Both the position numbers and the translations under genes were made by a program. A stretch of DNA of 64,000 bases from CAJQGY01 sp964523375. GTDB lineage: Bacteria; Pseudomonadota; Gammaproteobacteria; Magnimaribacterales; D2472. Location of the stretch: NCBI GenBank assembly GCA_964523375.1, contig CAZFYG010000005.1, positions 1 to 64,000 on the forward strand. The letters are read 5' to 3'. Below are positions 1 to 8,197 of this stretch, in pieces (within the stretch, counting starts at the first letter, position 1; each line of letters opens with the position of its first letter). The notes under the pieces are model-generated. The model ran no database searches and was not told the DNA's origin. It saw only the letters and a program-made list of their open reading frames with translations.

Positions 1-2
1 AG

Positions 3-398
3 CTTTCTCAAAAACTCGATATGCCAGAAGATAAGATAAGAAAGGTTTTAAAAATCGCAAAAGAACCAATCTCGACTGAAACACCTATTGGTGATGATGA
101 GGATTCAAGTCTAGGTGATTTTATTGAAGATACTGTAATTGAGTCACCGCTGCAAAATGCTACAGAAGGCAGCCTGCATTTAGCAACAGATGATGTTCTT
201 GGCTCATTAACAGCAAGAGAAGCAAAGGTTTTAAGAATGAGGTTTGGTATAGGAATGAATACCGACCATACATTAGAAGAGGTTGGTAAGCAGTTTGATG
301 TTACAAGAGAAAGGATTAGGCAAATTGAGGCCAAGGCCTTAAGAAAACTAAGACACCCTAGCAGATCCAGTCATTTAAAAAGTTTCTTAGACGAGTAA
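3..398 (+). CDS. rpoD: RNA polymerase sigma-70 factor RpoD, C-terminal part
   Basis: This is the end of the primary sigma factor, cut by the window edge. The frame is open from base 3 and reads into the conserved end of region 3 ([18 protein letters not shown]), then the acidic [14 protein letters not shown] stretch. Region 4 follows, with [15 protein letters not shown] and the helix-turn-helix [19 protein letters not shown] that contacts the -35 element. About 131 codons are visible and the stop is TAA at 396-398. The ATG at 21 is internal, not a start, because the frame is coding before it. The sequence is very close to gammaproteobacterial RpoD. A CAU tRNA lies about 750 bp downstream, echoing the E. 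coli rpoD-mug-ileX order. Confidence 0.97.
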   Translation, partial: LSQKLDMPEDKIRKVLKIAKEPISTETPIGDDEDSSLGDFIEDTVIESPLQNATEGSLHLATDDVLGSLTAREAKVLRMRFGIGMNTDHTLEEVGKQFDVTRERIRQIEAKALRKLRHPSRSSHLKSFLDE

Positions 399-404
399 TA
401 AGGC

Positions 405-1043
405 CTACTTCCAGTTTCCTTTTCTGCCCCCAAGATCCCAATGGATTCTGCTCCACATTAACTCGATCCGGCGATCAATGTATCTGTTAGCAAAAAATTT
501 ACTATACTGAGGTAAGGGCAGGAATGACGAGCAACCCAGTCCATCAATAATCTTTAAGTTTAGGAAGCCCCCATTTTTTTTCAAAACGATATTGTGCGGG
601 ATGATATTTTTAGTTAAAACACGATGTTTTCTTAGCCAAGTTTCAAATATAGAAATAGCAACTTTTATTTCTTCTGTGAGCCCTTCTCTGAAAAGATAGC
701 TTTCCAATGTTTCAGCTATTTCATTGTCATTCTTAATTAACTCTGTTTCAGATGCTTGGCCTAAATTTGTATCAATCATGCCATGCCATTTAGCTAAATG
801 TTCCCATATAGTTGAATCTAATGGAGATGATATAGCGCTTTGTTTATAAGCAGATTCCTCTCTCAAATTATCATCAAAACTTTTTGTAGATCTTAGCCTT
901 TTATACCAGGCCTTATTCTTTCTTATGTTTTCTAAAATACCGCTTTTAGTAACTTTTATACAGACATTAGGATTTGTAGGGTGCTCATAGCAATCTCTGT
1001 TGCCTCCGGAGGCAAAAGGCGACGAGTTACTAAGATCTATCAT
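405..1043 (-). CDS. yrbL: YrbL-like kinase-fold protein (PhoP regulatory network family)
   Basis: A 212-residue protein of the YrbL family, which carries a shortened protein-kinase-like fold and whose biochemical role is not established. The start has the family signature ASGGNRDCYEHP (residues 11-22), followed by CIKV with a candidate ATP-binding lysine (K30). PHNIVL at 149-154 resembles a kinase catalytic loop, and IIDGLG at 165-170 sits where the metal-binding DFG would be. Length matches the family. The gene is convergent with rpoD, with 6 bp between the stops. YrbL belongs to the PhoP/PhoQ regulon in enterics, but nothing here shows that this copy is controlled that way. Confidence 0.8.
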   Translation of the reverse strand: MIDLSNSSPFASGGNRDCYEHPTNPNVCIKVTKSGILENIRKNKAWYKRLRSTKSFDDNLREESAYKQSAISSPLDSTIWEHLAKWHGMIDTNLGQASETELIKNDNEIAETLESYLFREGLTEEIKVAISIFETWLRKHRVLTKNIIPHNIVLKKNGGFLNLKIIDGLGCSSFLPLPQYSKFFANRYIDRRIELMWSRIHWDLGGRKGNWK

Positions 1044-1152
1044 AATAATATTCTAACAAGTAAGTAAGAAGATAAAAATACTCACTAAGCTTCCTTAAAT
1101 TAATTATTCTTATATAATGATTCGCTCTTTACTAGATATACTTTATCTATAA

Positions 1153-1229
1153 GGGCCTGTAGCTCAGTTGGTTAGAGCAGTGGACTCATAATCCATTGGT
1201 CGTAGGTTCGAGTCCTACCGGGCCCACCA
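1153..1229 (+). tRNA. tRNA with CAU anticodon, probably tRNA-Ile2 (lysidine type)
   Basis: A complete 77-nt cloverleaf with encoded CCA. The acceptor stem GGGCCTG pairs with CGGGCCC (one T-G pair), the D arm is TAGCTCAGTTGG, the anticodon loop is ACTCATAAT with CAT, and the T arm is GTAGGTTCGAGTCCTAC. CAU can be elongator Met, initiator Met or Ile2. A perfect T arm and the paired acceptor start exclude an initiator. The variable region TTGGTCG and the position downstream of rpoD resemble E. coli ileX, favouring Ile2, whose C34 becomes lysidine through TilS. Elongator Met is not excluded. Confidence 0.95.
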
Positions 1230-1244
1230 TTTATTAAGTTTTTG

Positions 1245-1259
1245 AAGCTATCCTAGCTT
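1245..1259 (+). other. Small inverted repeat after the tRNA
   Basis: A perfect 6-bp inverted repeat with a 3-nt loop (AAGCTA-TCC-TAGCTT) begins 15 bases after the tRNA CCA. It is not followed by a T run, so it is at best a weak terminator or a 3' processing hairpin. Confidence 0.3.
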
Positions 1260-1315
1260 ATAAAAATTTCATGTTATAAAATGCGCGCCTTAAATAATTA
1301 TTATCAAAAATAATC

Positions 1316-1969
1316 ATGCCATCTTCTAAAAGACCGTTTATTCATCCTGAGGGATGGAGATTTGCAATTACTTTCTTTGTTATCTCAATCCTTCTGGGAT
1401 TTGTATCTATAGCAATCTCAATTATCGGGTATTTATTAACTATTTTTACTTTATGGTTCTTTCGCGATCCAGAAAGAAATACTCCATACGATTCTAATTT
1501 AATTATTAGTTCTGCAGATGGAAAGGTATGTCTAATTGACGAAGCTTACCCACCTAAAGAAGTCTCAATGAGCCAAGAGAAAATGAAGCGCATATGTGTC
1601 TTCATGAATGTTTTCAATGTTCATATTAACCGCAGCCCAGTTTCCGGTTCTATAAAAGATATTGTTTATAAAGAAGGGCAATTTTTAAATGCTAGTCTTG
1701 ATAAAGCTAGTGAGAAAAACGAGAGAAGCAGCCTTGTTATAAGTTCTAAAAATGGGTCTGAAATTGTAGTCGTTCAAATAGCCGGCTTAATTGCTAGAAG
1801 AATTTTAGGATTTGTATCTTCTAACGATAATCTTGTTCAAGGAGAGAGATTTGGATTGATTAGATTTGGCTCTAGAGTTGATATATATATGCCAATGGAT
1901 GCGGTCACAAAATGCTCAATTGGAGATAAGGTTGTTGCTGGTGAATCTGTTTTAGCAACATTTAAGTAA
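1316..1969 (+). CDS. psd: Phosphatidylserine decarboxylase proenzyme, short form
   Basis: Converts phosphatidylserine to phosphatidylethanolamine at the inner membrane. At 217 residues it is the short class of the family, not the ~320-residue E. coli type. It has an N-terminal hydrophobic hairpin (about residues 17-49), the core FMNVFNVHINRSPVSG (97-111), and the self-cleavage site in RFGSRVDIYMP. Cleavage between G185 and S186 would create the pyruvoyl group. The next gene, 5 bp downstream, makes its substrate, so this is a two-gene phosphatidylethanolamine operon. No clear ribosome binding site precedes the ATG. Confidence 0.93.
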   Translation: MPSSKRPFIHPEGWRFAITFFVISILLGFVSIAISIIGYLLTIFTLWFFRDPERNTPYDSNLIISSADGKVCLIDEAYPPKEVSMSQEKMKRICVFMNVFNVHINRSPVSGSIKDIVYKEGQFLNASLDKASEKNERSSLVISSKNGSEIVVVQIAGLIARRILGFVSSNDNLVQGERFGLIRFGSRVDIYMPMDAVTKCSIGDKVVAGESVLATFK

Positions 1970-1974
1970 TATAG

Positions 1975-2703
1975 ATGAAAAAAATAGATTTTAAAGTATT
2001 GTTGCCCAATGTCATTACTTTGTCTGGCCTAAGTTTTGGTTTGAGCTCCATTAGATTTGCCATTGAAGAGGACTTTAACTTAGCAATTTTATGTATTTTA
2101 ATTGCAGGAGTGTGTGATGTATTGGATGGAATGCTTGCTAGACATCTTAAAAGCGAGTCTGATTTAGGTGCACAACTTGATTCTCTCTCAGATTTTCTAA
2201 GTTTTGGTATTGCACCAGGAATTCTTGTCTATATGTCAATCTTCAACATGGAAAGCAGCATTGGGACCTTTGCTTGTTTAGTATTTATTATTTTTTCATG
2301 CTTAAGGCTAGCTCTATATAACGTAAGGCTAGAGTTATCCAAATCTTCTGAAGAAGAGCCAGAAAGTTTTTTTACCGGCATCCCTACGCCAGTTGGAGCC
2401 GTCTTAATCTTGTTGCCTTTAACTCATTCATTCATGGGTTTCGATTGGGCTTATGAAAATCTAAACTTTGTAGCAGCTTATATCATTTTAATCAGTGGCT
2501 TATTAACAAGCAGAATTCCAACTTTTTCAATTAAGAGAAAAAAAATGTATATCAAATCAAGGCTTGTATTCCTTATTCTATTTTCATTAATAGCATTGAG
2601 TATTATTAATTTCTTGTGGTTATCTATTAATATTTTAGCTTTAATTTATTTATTAACCATTCCATTCTCAGTTCTTGCATGGAATAGAGCTTCTAATAGA
2701 TAG
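1975..2703 (+). CDS. pssA: CDP-diacylglycerol-serine O-phosphatidyltransferase
   Basis: Makes phosphatidylserine from CDP-diacylglycerol and L-serine; the product feeds the decarboxylase encoded just upstream. The protein has 242 residues and is a polytopic membrane enzyme. It carries the full CDP-alcohol phosphotransferase signature: D48-x2-D51-G52-x2-A55-R56-x8-G65-x3-D69-x3-D73. Several hydrophobic helices follow (roughly 80-110, 135-155, 165-180, 195-235). This is the membrane-integral type of PssA found with short Psd proteins, unlike the phospholipase-D-like E. coli PssA. Confidence 0.93.
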   Translation: MKKIDFKVLLPNVITLSGLSFGLSSIRFAIEEDFNLAILCILIAGVCDVLDGMLARHLKSESDLGAQLDSLSDFLSFGIAPGILVYMSIFNMESSIGTFACLVFIIFSCLRLALYNVRLELSKSSEEEPESFFTGIPTPVGAVLILLPLTHSFMGFDWAYENLNFVAAYIILISGLLTSRIPTFSIKRKKMYIKSRLVFLILFSLIALSIINFLWLSINILALIYLLTIPFSVLAWNRASNR

Positions 2704-2768
2704 GTTAGATTTTTCAAACTAGTCCCTCACATATTTTATAAAATCTTTCATTTAAGATAATATAAACC

Positions 2769-3992
2769 ATGGATTACATCACCTATGCTGTTCCTTTTTT
2801 CTTACTTGCTCTTTTAGTAGAGCTGGCTTATGGGATTGCAATAAAAAAGAATACTTATAGATTGAACGATGCTATTGGTAATTTATTCATGGGCACCATT
2901 CGTACTGCAAATAAGCTAATAATTATTGGTGCTGCAGGCTATGTTTTTTATTTAGCAGAGACAAAATTTGCTTTATGGCGTCTGGATGCAGAATCTCCAA
3001 TAACATGGGTATTTGCTTTCGTTATTTATGACTTTTTTTACTATTGGTTCCATAGAATAAGCCATGAGAGACAAATATTCTGGGCATCTCATGTCGCTCA
3101 CCATCAGAGCGAAGATTACAATTTAAGTACAGCCTTAAGGCAAACTGGAACAGGCGCATTTGTTAGCTGGGTTTTTTATATCCCAATGTTTTTAATTGGA
3201 ATTCCTTCATATGTTTTTATAAGCGTAGCTTCATTGAACCTTATATATCAATTTTGGGTTCACAGTGAGCACATACCTAAACTAGGATGGTATGAAAATT
3301 ATTTTGTCACTGCATCAAATCATAGGGTTCACCATGCTCAGAATGACCAATATATAGATAAAAACTATGGCGGTGTTTTTATCATATGGGACAGAATGTT
3401 TGGAACACACAAAATAGAAGATGAAAATGAGCCATGTATATATGGAATTAGAGGCACATTAAATACATTCAATCCCGTTTGGGCCAATCTACACATTTAT
3501 GTAAAGATAATTAAAGAAATGTTCTTATCAAGAAAATGGAAAGATAAGTTATATGCTCCCTTTGCTAGAACAGGCTGGATCCCTAAAAGCTTTCCTGCTC
3601 AAGTTAACAAAGACGAATTTAATCCACAAGCTTTTAGAAAATACGATCCTGACATCAAAAAAGAATATAAGCTCTATGCTTTATTCCAGTATTTATTTAT
3701 TACTTACATATTCTTAGCTTTTATTCAAAGCGACTACCTTAATTACTTTGAGCTATGGATAACGATAACTATGATGACTTTCACTATGTATTGCACAGCA
3801 ATGTGTCTTGATGGCAAGAACGGTTTAAAGGTAGAAGTAGTTAGGTTAACCTTATGCCTTATTATTGCATCTTATGCATATGTTGATGCATCGCTTTCAC
3901 TTATTGCAGTTAGTGTTTTTATATATTCGTTAGCAAACTTACTATTTATTATTTATCTAAATAGACCCCAAGAAATTTTCTCGAGTAATTAA
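2769..3992 (+). CDS. Fatty acid hydroxylase superfamily membrane enzyme, alkylglycerol monooxygenase-like
   Basis: A 407-residue integral membrane diiron oxygenase of the sterol desaturase/fatty acid hydroxylase superfamily. Histidine boxes are H95-x3-H99, H108-x2-H111-H112 and H185-x2-H188-H189, with further candidate ligands in VHSEH (165-168). The stretch GGVFIIWDRMFGTH (201-214) is typical of the branch containing alkylglycerol monooxygenase. Hydrophobic helices lie before the first box and in a long C-terminal tail (about 300-400). Substrate cannot be read from sequence; ether lipids or sterol-like lipids are guesses. A paralogue of nearly the same length lies at 15916-17160 on the other strand. 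Confidence 0.85.
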   Translation: MDYITYAVPFFLLALLVELAYGIAIKKNTYRLNDAIGNLFMGTIRTANKLIIIGAAGYVFYLAETKFALWRLDAESPITWVFAFVIYDFFYYWFHRISHERQIFWASHVAHHQSEDYNLSTALRQTGTGAFVSWVFYIPMFLIGIPSYVFISVASLNLIYQFWVHSEHIPKLGWYENYFVTASNHRVHHAQNDQYIDKNYGGVFIIWDRMFGTHKIEDENEPCIYGIRGTLNTFNPVWANLHIYVKIIKEMFLSRKWKDKLYAPFARTGWIPKSFPAQVNKDEFNPQAFRKYDPDIKKEYKLYALFQYLFITYIFLAFIQSDYLNYFELWITITMMTFTMYCTAMCLDGKNGLKVEVVRLTLCLIIASYAYVDASLSLIAVSVFIYSLANLLFIIYLNRPQEIFSSN

Positions 3993-4075
3993 GCTAGATC
4001 AACTTCGCAAGATATTTGAATTTACTTTAAACACTATGGCAAAATACATATGAATTTTTTAAACATATTAACAAC

Positions 4076-4159
4076 ATGACTAAATGGAAATTTCTTTTTT
4101 TACTTCTCTTATCCTTGGTTTTACCAGTAATCTTTATTCGCATATTCATAGGGTATTAA
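4076..4159 (+). CDS. Possible 27-residue membrane peptide
   Basis: An ATG-started short frame encoding a basic N-terminus (MTKWK), a long aliphatic stretch (FLFLLLLSLVLPVIFI) and a short basic end (RIFIGY). This has the shape of a single-span small membrane protein. It ends 6 bp before the lipoprotein ORF at 4166, whose stop overlaps the next start, so it could be the first member of that operon. No strong ribosome binding site is visible, and such a short frame could occur by chance in AT-rich DNA. Confidence 0.35.
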   Translation: MTKWKFLFLLLLSLVLPVIFIRIFIGY

Positions 4160-4165
4160 ATATTT

Positions 4166-4399
4166 ATGAATAAATTTTTACTATCACTGTATTTTTTTAT
4201 ATTGATGGGATGCCAGCAGTCCGAGAGCACTAAAAATATAGAGCCTCCTTTTGAGAACATGGAAGATTGTGTTACATATGTTAATCAAGCAGATCTAAAA
4301 AAAGGTTATCCAAAAAGAAAGCTAGAATCGGCTATTCATTATTGTAAAAATAACTCCGCTCTGATGAGCTCAGAAAATAAAAAAAAGGAAATAAAATGA
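4166..4399 (+). CDS. Small predicted lipoprotein
   Basis: A 77-residue protein with a lipoprotein signal peptide: MNK, a hydrophobic core, then the lipobox LMGC with the lipidated cysteine at about residue 16. The mature part is short, hydrophilic and lysine-rich at the end, with two cysteines (DCVTYV and HYCKNN) that could form a disulfide in the periplasm. I do not recognise a family. The stop overlaps the next start as ATGA at 4396-4399, suggesting translational coupling to the PhyH dioxygenase, although that enzyme looks cytoplasmic. Confidence 0.65.
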   Translation: MNKFLLSLYFFILMGCQQSESTKNIEPPFENMEDCVTYVNQADLKKGYPKRKLESAIHYCKNNSALMSSENKKKEIK

Positions 4400-5565
4400 T
4401 TAATGCATCTAAATCAATTGAAGCTTGTGCAGCATATTATGGTGATGAGTCTGAGGCTATGAAAGATTATTTAATTGCTGGTGAAAAAAAAGCATTATCG
4501 TTAAATAATCGTGGCCCTATAGCTTTTGAAGAAGACGGAAGCCTTTCACAATCAATTAGAGATGCCTATTCTAAATATGGTTTCTATATATTTGAAGGCG
4601 CATTGAATCAAGATGAATTAGAGGATATTAAGGTCGATTTGGAAGATTTACGATTAAAATTTCCTACTGGACCAGAAAGCACTGTTAACTCTAAAGGTGA
4701 GCCTGCTATGAATGCAGAATCGAAATCTTTAACCCTATTATGGTCAAAGCCATTGGGAGATCCTCTTGGAGGAACTGAGCTTGCAAATGGAAGACATCAA
4801 ATAAAGATGTTTGAGCCTGAAGCTCAAGGAGACGCTCCCATAGCAGTTCCTTTGATTTTGCTTGGGTCTTTGCAGTTTTCAGATGCTTGCTTAAGAACTT
4901 ACGCGCATCCTGATCTTTTAAGAGTAGCTGAATCGATAAATGGTGATGATTTCACACCTTTCAATGAAGCATTATTTATAAAAGAGCCTGGGGTTGGTGC
5001 TGCAGTTTCGTGGCATCAAGATGGAGTAACACATTGGGAAAGCAAAAATTTTGATGAAGAGATTCATGGGTTTAATTTTATGGCCCAGGTATATGGAAGC
5101 ACAGCTGTTAATGGGGTTTGGGTAGTTCCAGGGACTCATAAAGATGGAAAAATTGATATTAAAAAGCTTGTTTCTGAGACTGGAAGTGAGCGACTAGAAG
5201 ATGCAGTACCAATTGTTTGCAACCCCGGTGATGTTGTAATTTGCAATAGGCAGATTCTCCATGGCTCTTTCCCTAATTGTGGCTTTGAACCTCGCGTTAC
5301 TGTTAATTTTGGATTCCATAAAAGATCATCTGTTATTGGGACGAAGGGCGGAGGTATACATAGTGAGGCTCAAGTTTTTGATAGTAAAATAATAGAACGC
5401 AGAGCTAGGGCTATCGGCTATGCAATAGAAGCTAGAAAACAGAAATATCCTTCAGAAAAATCATACTCCTATGCTCCACTAAAAGAATCAGAAAAATCTT
5501 TTGAGTGGAACGAGGCAGCAAGAGAAGATATGCGTGATTATAATTTAGAAGATATAAGTATCTAA
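4396..5565 (+). CDS. Phytanoyl-CoA dioxygenase (PhyH) family protein
   Basis: A 389-residue member of the Fe(II)/2-oxoglutarate-dependent PhyH superfamily, which hydroxylates small molecules or acyl-CoA type substrates. The metal-binding facial triad is visible: H207-Q-D209 in SWHQDGVTHW and the distal H289 in LHGSFPN. R300 in PRVTVNFG is the expected 2-oxoglutarate anchor. No signal peptide is seen, so it is probably cytoplasmic. It is coupled by a 4-nt overlap to the lipoprotein gene upstream. PhyH families are functionally broad, so the substrate cannot be assigned; proximity to the AGMO-like lipid oxygenase hints at lipid or ether-lipid chemistry, which is inference. Confidence 0.85.
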   Translation: MINASKSIEACAAYYGDESEAMKDYLIAGEKKALSLNNRGPIAFEEDGSLSQSIRDAYSKYGFYIFEGALNQDELEDIKVDLEDLRLKFPTGPESTVNSKGEPAMNAESKSLTLLWSKPLGDPLGGTELANGRHQIKMFEPEAQGDAPIAVPLILLGSLQFSDACLRTYAHPDLLRVAESINGDDFTPFNEALFIKEPGVGAAVSWHQDGVTHWESKNFDEEIHGFNFMAQVYGSTAVNGVWVVPGTHKDGKIDIKKLVSETGSERLEDAVPIVCNPGDVVICNRQILHGSFPNCGFEPRVTVNFGFHKRSSVIGTKGGGIHSEAQVFDSKIIERRARAIGYAIEARKQKYPSEKSYSYAPLKESEKSFEWNEAAREDMRDYNLEDISI

Positions 5566-5604
5566 AAAAATTAACTACTCTTTAAAATCTGATAGCATAT
5601 ATTT

Positions 5605-7302
5605 ATGCGAATATTTTATTTTTTCATAGCTCTTGCTTTAATTCATCCCATCTTTGCTGATACATCTAAAAAAATATTTATAGCCAAAGATCTTATTACT
5701 TTAGATGATCGTTTTCATGATGCCAATGCATTCGTGATAGAGAATGAAAGAATACTTTCCGTTGGCTATTTCAAAGATATCCTTAAGCTATATCCAAATG
5801 CTCAGGTTGATGAAACTTTTAAGGATGATGTTATCGTTCCAGGTTTCATTGAGCATCATATTCACCCCTTACTTGCAGCAATAACAATGAATTCATCCAT
5901 TGTCGCTATTGACGATTGGGCTATTCCAGGTCAGTCTAGCAAAGGCGTTAGAGAGCGAAAGGGTTATTTAGATAGGTTGATTGAGACCGAGAGCTTGAAT
6001 GGGGATGTCAAAAACCCTTTAATAAGCTGGGGCTTCCATCATTATTTTCATGGAGAGCTAGATCGAGATGATTTAGATTTAATATCCAAAGAAAGACCAA
6101 TTCTTATTATCCATAGATCTTTCCACGAATTCATACTTAATACTAAAGCGCTTGAATTTTTTAATATAAGCGAAAAAGATATTGCTCATCTTAATGAATA
6201 CGATAAGAAACTTGCTAATCTTGAAAAAGGGCATTTTTCTGAAAGAGGCTTAATTGCAGTTATGCCAAAAATTATGGCATATCTTGCATCTCCAGAAAGA
6301 ATAATTAAAGGCCTTCAAACTACTGAGGATTATGTTCAACAGAATGGAATAACTCTAATTGGCAACCCTGGGGCAATGTATGATCCCAAAATTCAAAAGG
6401 TTAAAAATTATGTTTTTGGTGACATAGATACTCCATTTAGATCTTTTTATATTCCTAGCGCGCTATATATGCTTGAAAATATGGAGATAGAAGACCTCTT
6501 GCATGAGACGAAAAAGCAATTATCTTGGGGTGCTGGCAAGGTTCAATTTTTACCAAAACATATAAAACTATTTTCTGATGGAGCCATGTATTCACAAAAT
6601 ATGGTCTTAAGAGATGGTTACCTAGACGGACATCAGGGCGTATGGCTAATGGAAAGAGATGTTTTTAAAAAAACATTTCAGCTCTTTTGGGATGCTGGCT
6701 ATCAAATTCATGTTCATCAAAATGGCGATGAAGGGTTGGATCGAATACTTGATGTGCTTGATGATAATATGAAAAGAAATCCTAGAACAGATCATAGAAC
6801 TACCATTGTTCATTTTGGGTATTCCGCAAAAGATCAAATTGAAAAAATGAAAGCTTTGGGGGTTATGGTGAGTGCAAATCCTTACTATGTTTCTGTTTTG
6901 TCAGATCTTTACAGTAGAAAAGGGGTTGGATTTGAGAGGTCTCAACAGATGGTGAGACTGGGAGATGTCGCAGCTGCAAATATACCAATTTCCCTTCATT
7001 CTGATATGCCAATGGCACCAGCTTCTCCTCTTGTATTAATGCATTCAGCTGTTAACAGAGTTAATTATTCAGGTAAGGTTGCTGGTCCAAACCAAAGAAT
7101 ATCTGCCTTAATGGCCCTAAAAGGTGTTACTTTACATTCAGCATATACGATGGGGCTTGAGGATGATTATGGAAGTATCAGTCCTGGTAAATATGCTAAT
7201 TTTACAATTTTATCTCAGAATCCCCTCACCATTGATCCCTTGCTCATAAAGAGCATCAAGATAAAAGGCACTTCAGTTGAAGGCAAACTATTTAAGAACT
7301 AG
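5605..7302 (+). CDS. Exported amidohydrolase, YtcJ-like
   Basis: A 565-residue metal-dependent hydrolase of the amidohydrolase superfamily with the YtcJ-type layout. It begins with a signal peptide (MRIF, hydrophobic core, likely cut after A18 in IFADT), so it should act in the periplasm. Metal-site motifs are H85-x-H87 in FIEHHIHPLL, the later HVHQNGDEGLD and IVHFGYS stretches, and the C-terminal LHSDMPMAPASPL with the candidate catalytic Asp. The end ISPGKYANFTIL is the classic small beta domain of the superfamily. The substrate class (amide, amidine, cyclic urea) is not deducible. The next gene, 24 bp downstream, is also exported. Confidence 0.85.
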   Translation: MRIFYFFIALALIHPIFADTSKKIFIAKDLITLDDRFHDANAFVIENERILSVGYFKDILKLYPNAQVDETFKDDVIVPGFIEHHIHPLLAAITMNSSIVAIDDWAIPGQSSKGVRERKGYLDRLIETESLNGDVKNPLISWGFHHYFHGELDRDDLDLISKERPILIIHRSFHEFILNTKALEFFNISEKDIAHLNEYDKKLANLEKGHFSERGLIAVMPKIMAYLASPERIIKGLQTTEDYVQQNGITLIGNPGAMYDPKIQKVKNYVFGDIDTPFRSFYIPSALYMLENMEIEDLLHETKKQLSWGAGKVQFLPKHIKLFSDGAMYSQNMVLRDGYLDGHQGVWLMERDVFKKTFQLFWDAGYQIHVHQNGDEGLDRILDVLDDNMKRNPRTDHRTTIVHFGYSAKDQIEKMKALGVMVSANPYYVSVLSDLYSRKGVGFERSQQMVRLGDVAAANIPISLHSDMPMAPASPLVLMHSAVNRVNYSGKVAGPNQRISALMALKGVTLHSAYTMGLEDDYGSISPGKYANFTILSQNPLTIDPLLIKSIKIKGTSVEGKLFKN

Positions 7303-7326
7303 TTTTAAAGATTTATAATATTTATC

Positions 7327-7911
7327 ATGCGTTTCCTTTTAGTTTTTTTATTTTCGTTAACTCTTCATGCTGAGCAATCTAAAGTTTTATGCGAGCTTGA
7401 TGGGACTTACTCAATTACTTACAAAGATATTAAAAAGACTTACCTATCTGAAGGGATAGAGTTTTTTAAAAACCTTGCCACTCAAACCCAACAATCACTT
7501 TTTCTTCTCCAAAGAGCTAAAACAAGTTTTGCTTCCGAGGATTGGGAGAAAGATAAAATGTACGTAGTTCAATATTGGCAAGCAGATATGAATGCTGAAA
7601 AGTTTAAATCATTAACTCATACATTTGACCCATCTCCTATATGGCTCAACCCAAATGCATCATGGTCATCTGAGGTTACTGAAACAGGAATTGAGGTATT
7701 TCATACAATGCAGCCGGGCGATGAACATCCTTTATTTCCTGAGTATGAGGTTGAGCTATACAGAGTGACTAATTCTTTTAATTGGTTTACTGGTAAAGGA
7801 AAGATCCAGGGAGATATTTGGCTAAAGAATAAAAAAGGTTCAAAAAACTCGAGCCCAAAAGTTGAAGTTAGGGCTTCCGGAAAATGCGGCCTACAAGAAA
7901 AAAAATTCTAG
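7327..7911 (+). CDS. Secreted protein of unknown function
   Basis: A 194-residue protein with a short signal peptide (MRFLLVFLFSLTLHAEQ, likely cut after HA) and a mature part rich in aromatic residues and charge. Two cysteines lie near the mature ends (VLCEL and GKCGL) and could pair in the periplasm. I do not recognise a family. It follows the exported amidohydrolase by 24 bp in the same direction and may be co-transcribed with it. Confidence 0.75.
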   Translation: MRFLLVFLFSLTLHAEQSKVLCELDGTYSITYKDIKKTYLSEGIEFFKNLATQTQQSLFLLQRAKTSFASEDWEKDKMYVVQYWQADMNAEKFKSLTHTFDPSPIWLNPNASWSSEVTETGIEVFHTMQPGDEHPLFPEYEVELYRVTNSFNWFTGKGKIQGDIWLKNKKGSKNSSPKVEVRASGKCGLQEKKF

Positions 7912-7917
7912 AACTTT

Positions 7918-7989
7918 TTAAACTATTGAAGCTATAAAAATAGAGCCCAAAATTATAAGTAAAGGTATGTATTTATCTATTTTTTCCAT
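7918..7989 (-). CDS. Possible 23-residue membrane peptide
   Basis: An ATG-started frame encoding a charged start (MEKIDKYIP) and a continuous hydrophobic tail (LLIILGSIFIASIV), the shape of a very small single-span membrane protein. It lies 74 bp downstream of the basic ORF on the same strand and could share a transcript with it. There is no convincing ribosome binding site. It ends just past the stop of the convergent secreted-protein gene. Confidence 0.25.
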   Translation of the reverse strand: MEKIDKYIPLLIILGSIFIASIV

Positions 7990-8063
7990 TTTTATTGATT
8001 AATAAAGTCCTATGCCACCATATCTGTGGCTTTACTTGCCCTAATAAAAATTAAACTTCTTTG

Positions 8064-8192
8064 CTATTTATTTTTTCTAGCTTTTCGAAGTTCTTTATAT
8101 TTCTTTTCCAATCTGAGTTTTTTTATTTCTCTGACAGCCTTTCTTTTTTTACTGGCAAGTGACGAGTTCGTAGCTCTTTCACCTTTATTAAT
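8064..8192 (-). CDS. Possible small basic protein with an AUU start codon
   Basis: An open frame of 42 codons whose product is strongly basic, with the C-terminal half almost entirely Lys/Arg/Glu helix (KKRKAVREIKKLRLEKKYK). That composition suggests RNA or ribosome binding. There is no ATG, GTG or TTG at the 5' end. ATT at 8192-8190 sits 5 nt after a perfect AAGGAG (8203-8198), normal spacing for initiation. AUU starts are known for infC and pcnB in E. coli. I do not recognise the family. It could also be a spurious frame behind a chance AAGGAG. Confidence 0.4.
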   Translation of the reverse strand: MNKGERATNSSLASKKRKAVREIKKLRLEKKYKELRKARKNK

Positions 8193-8197
8193 AAATG

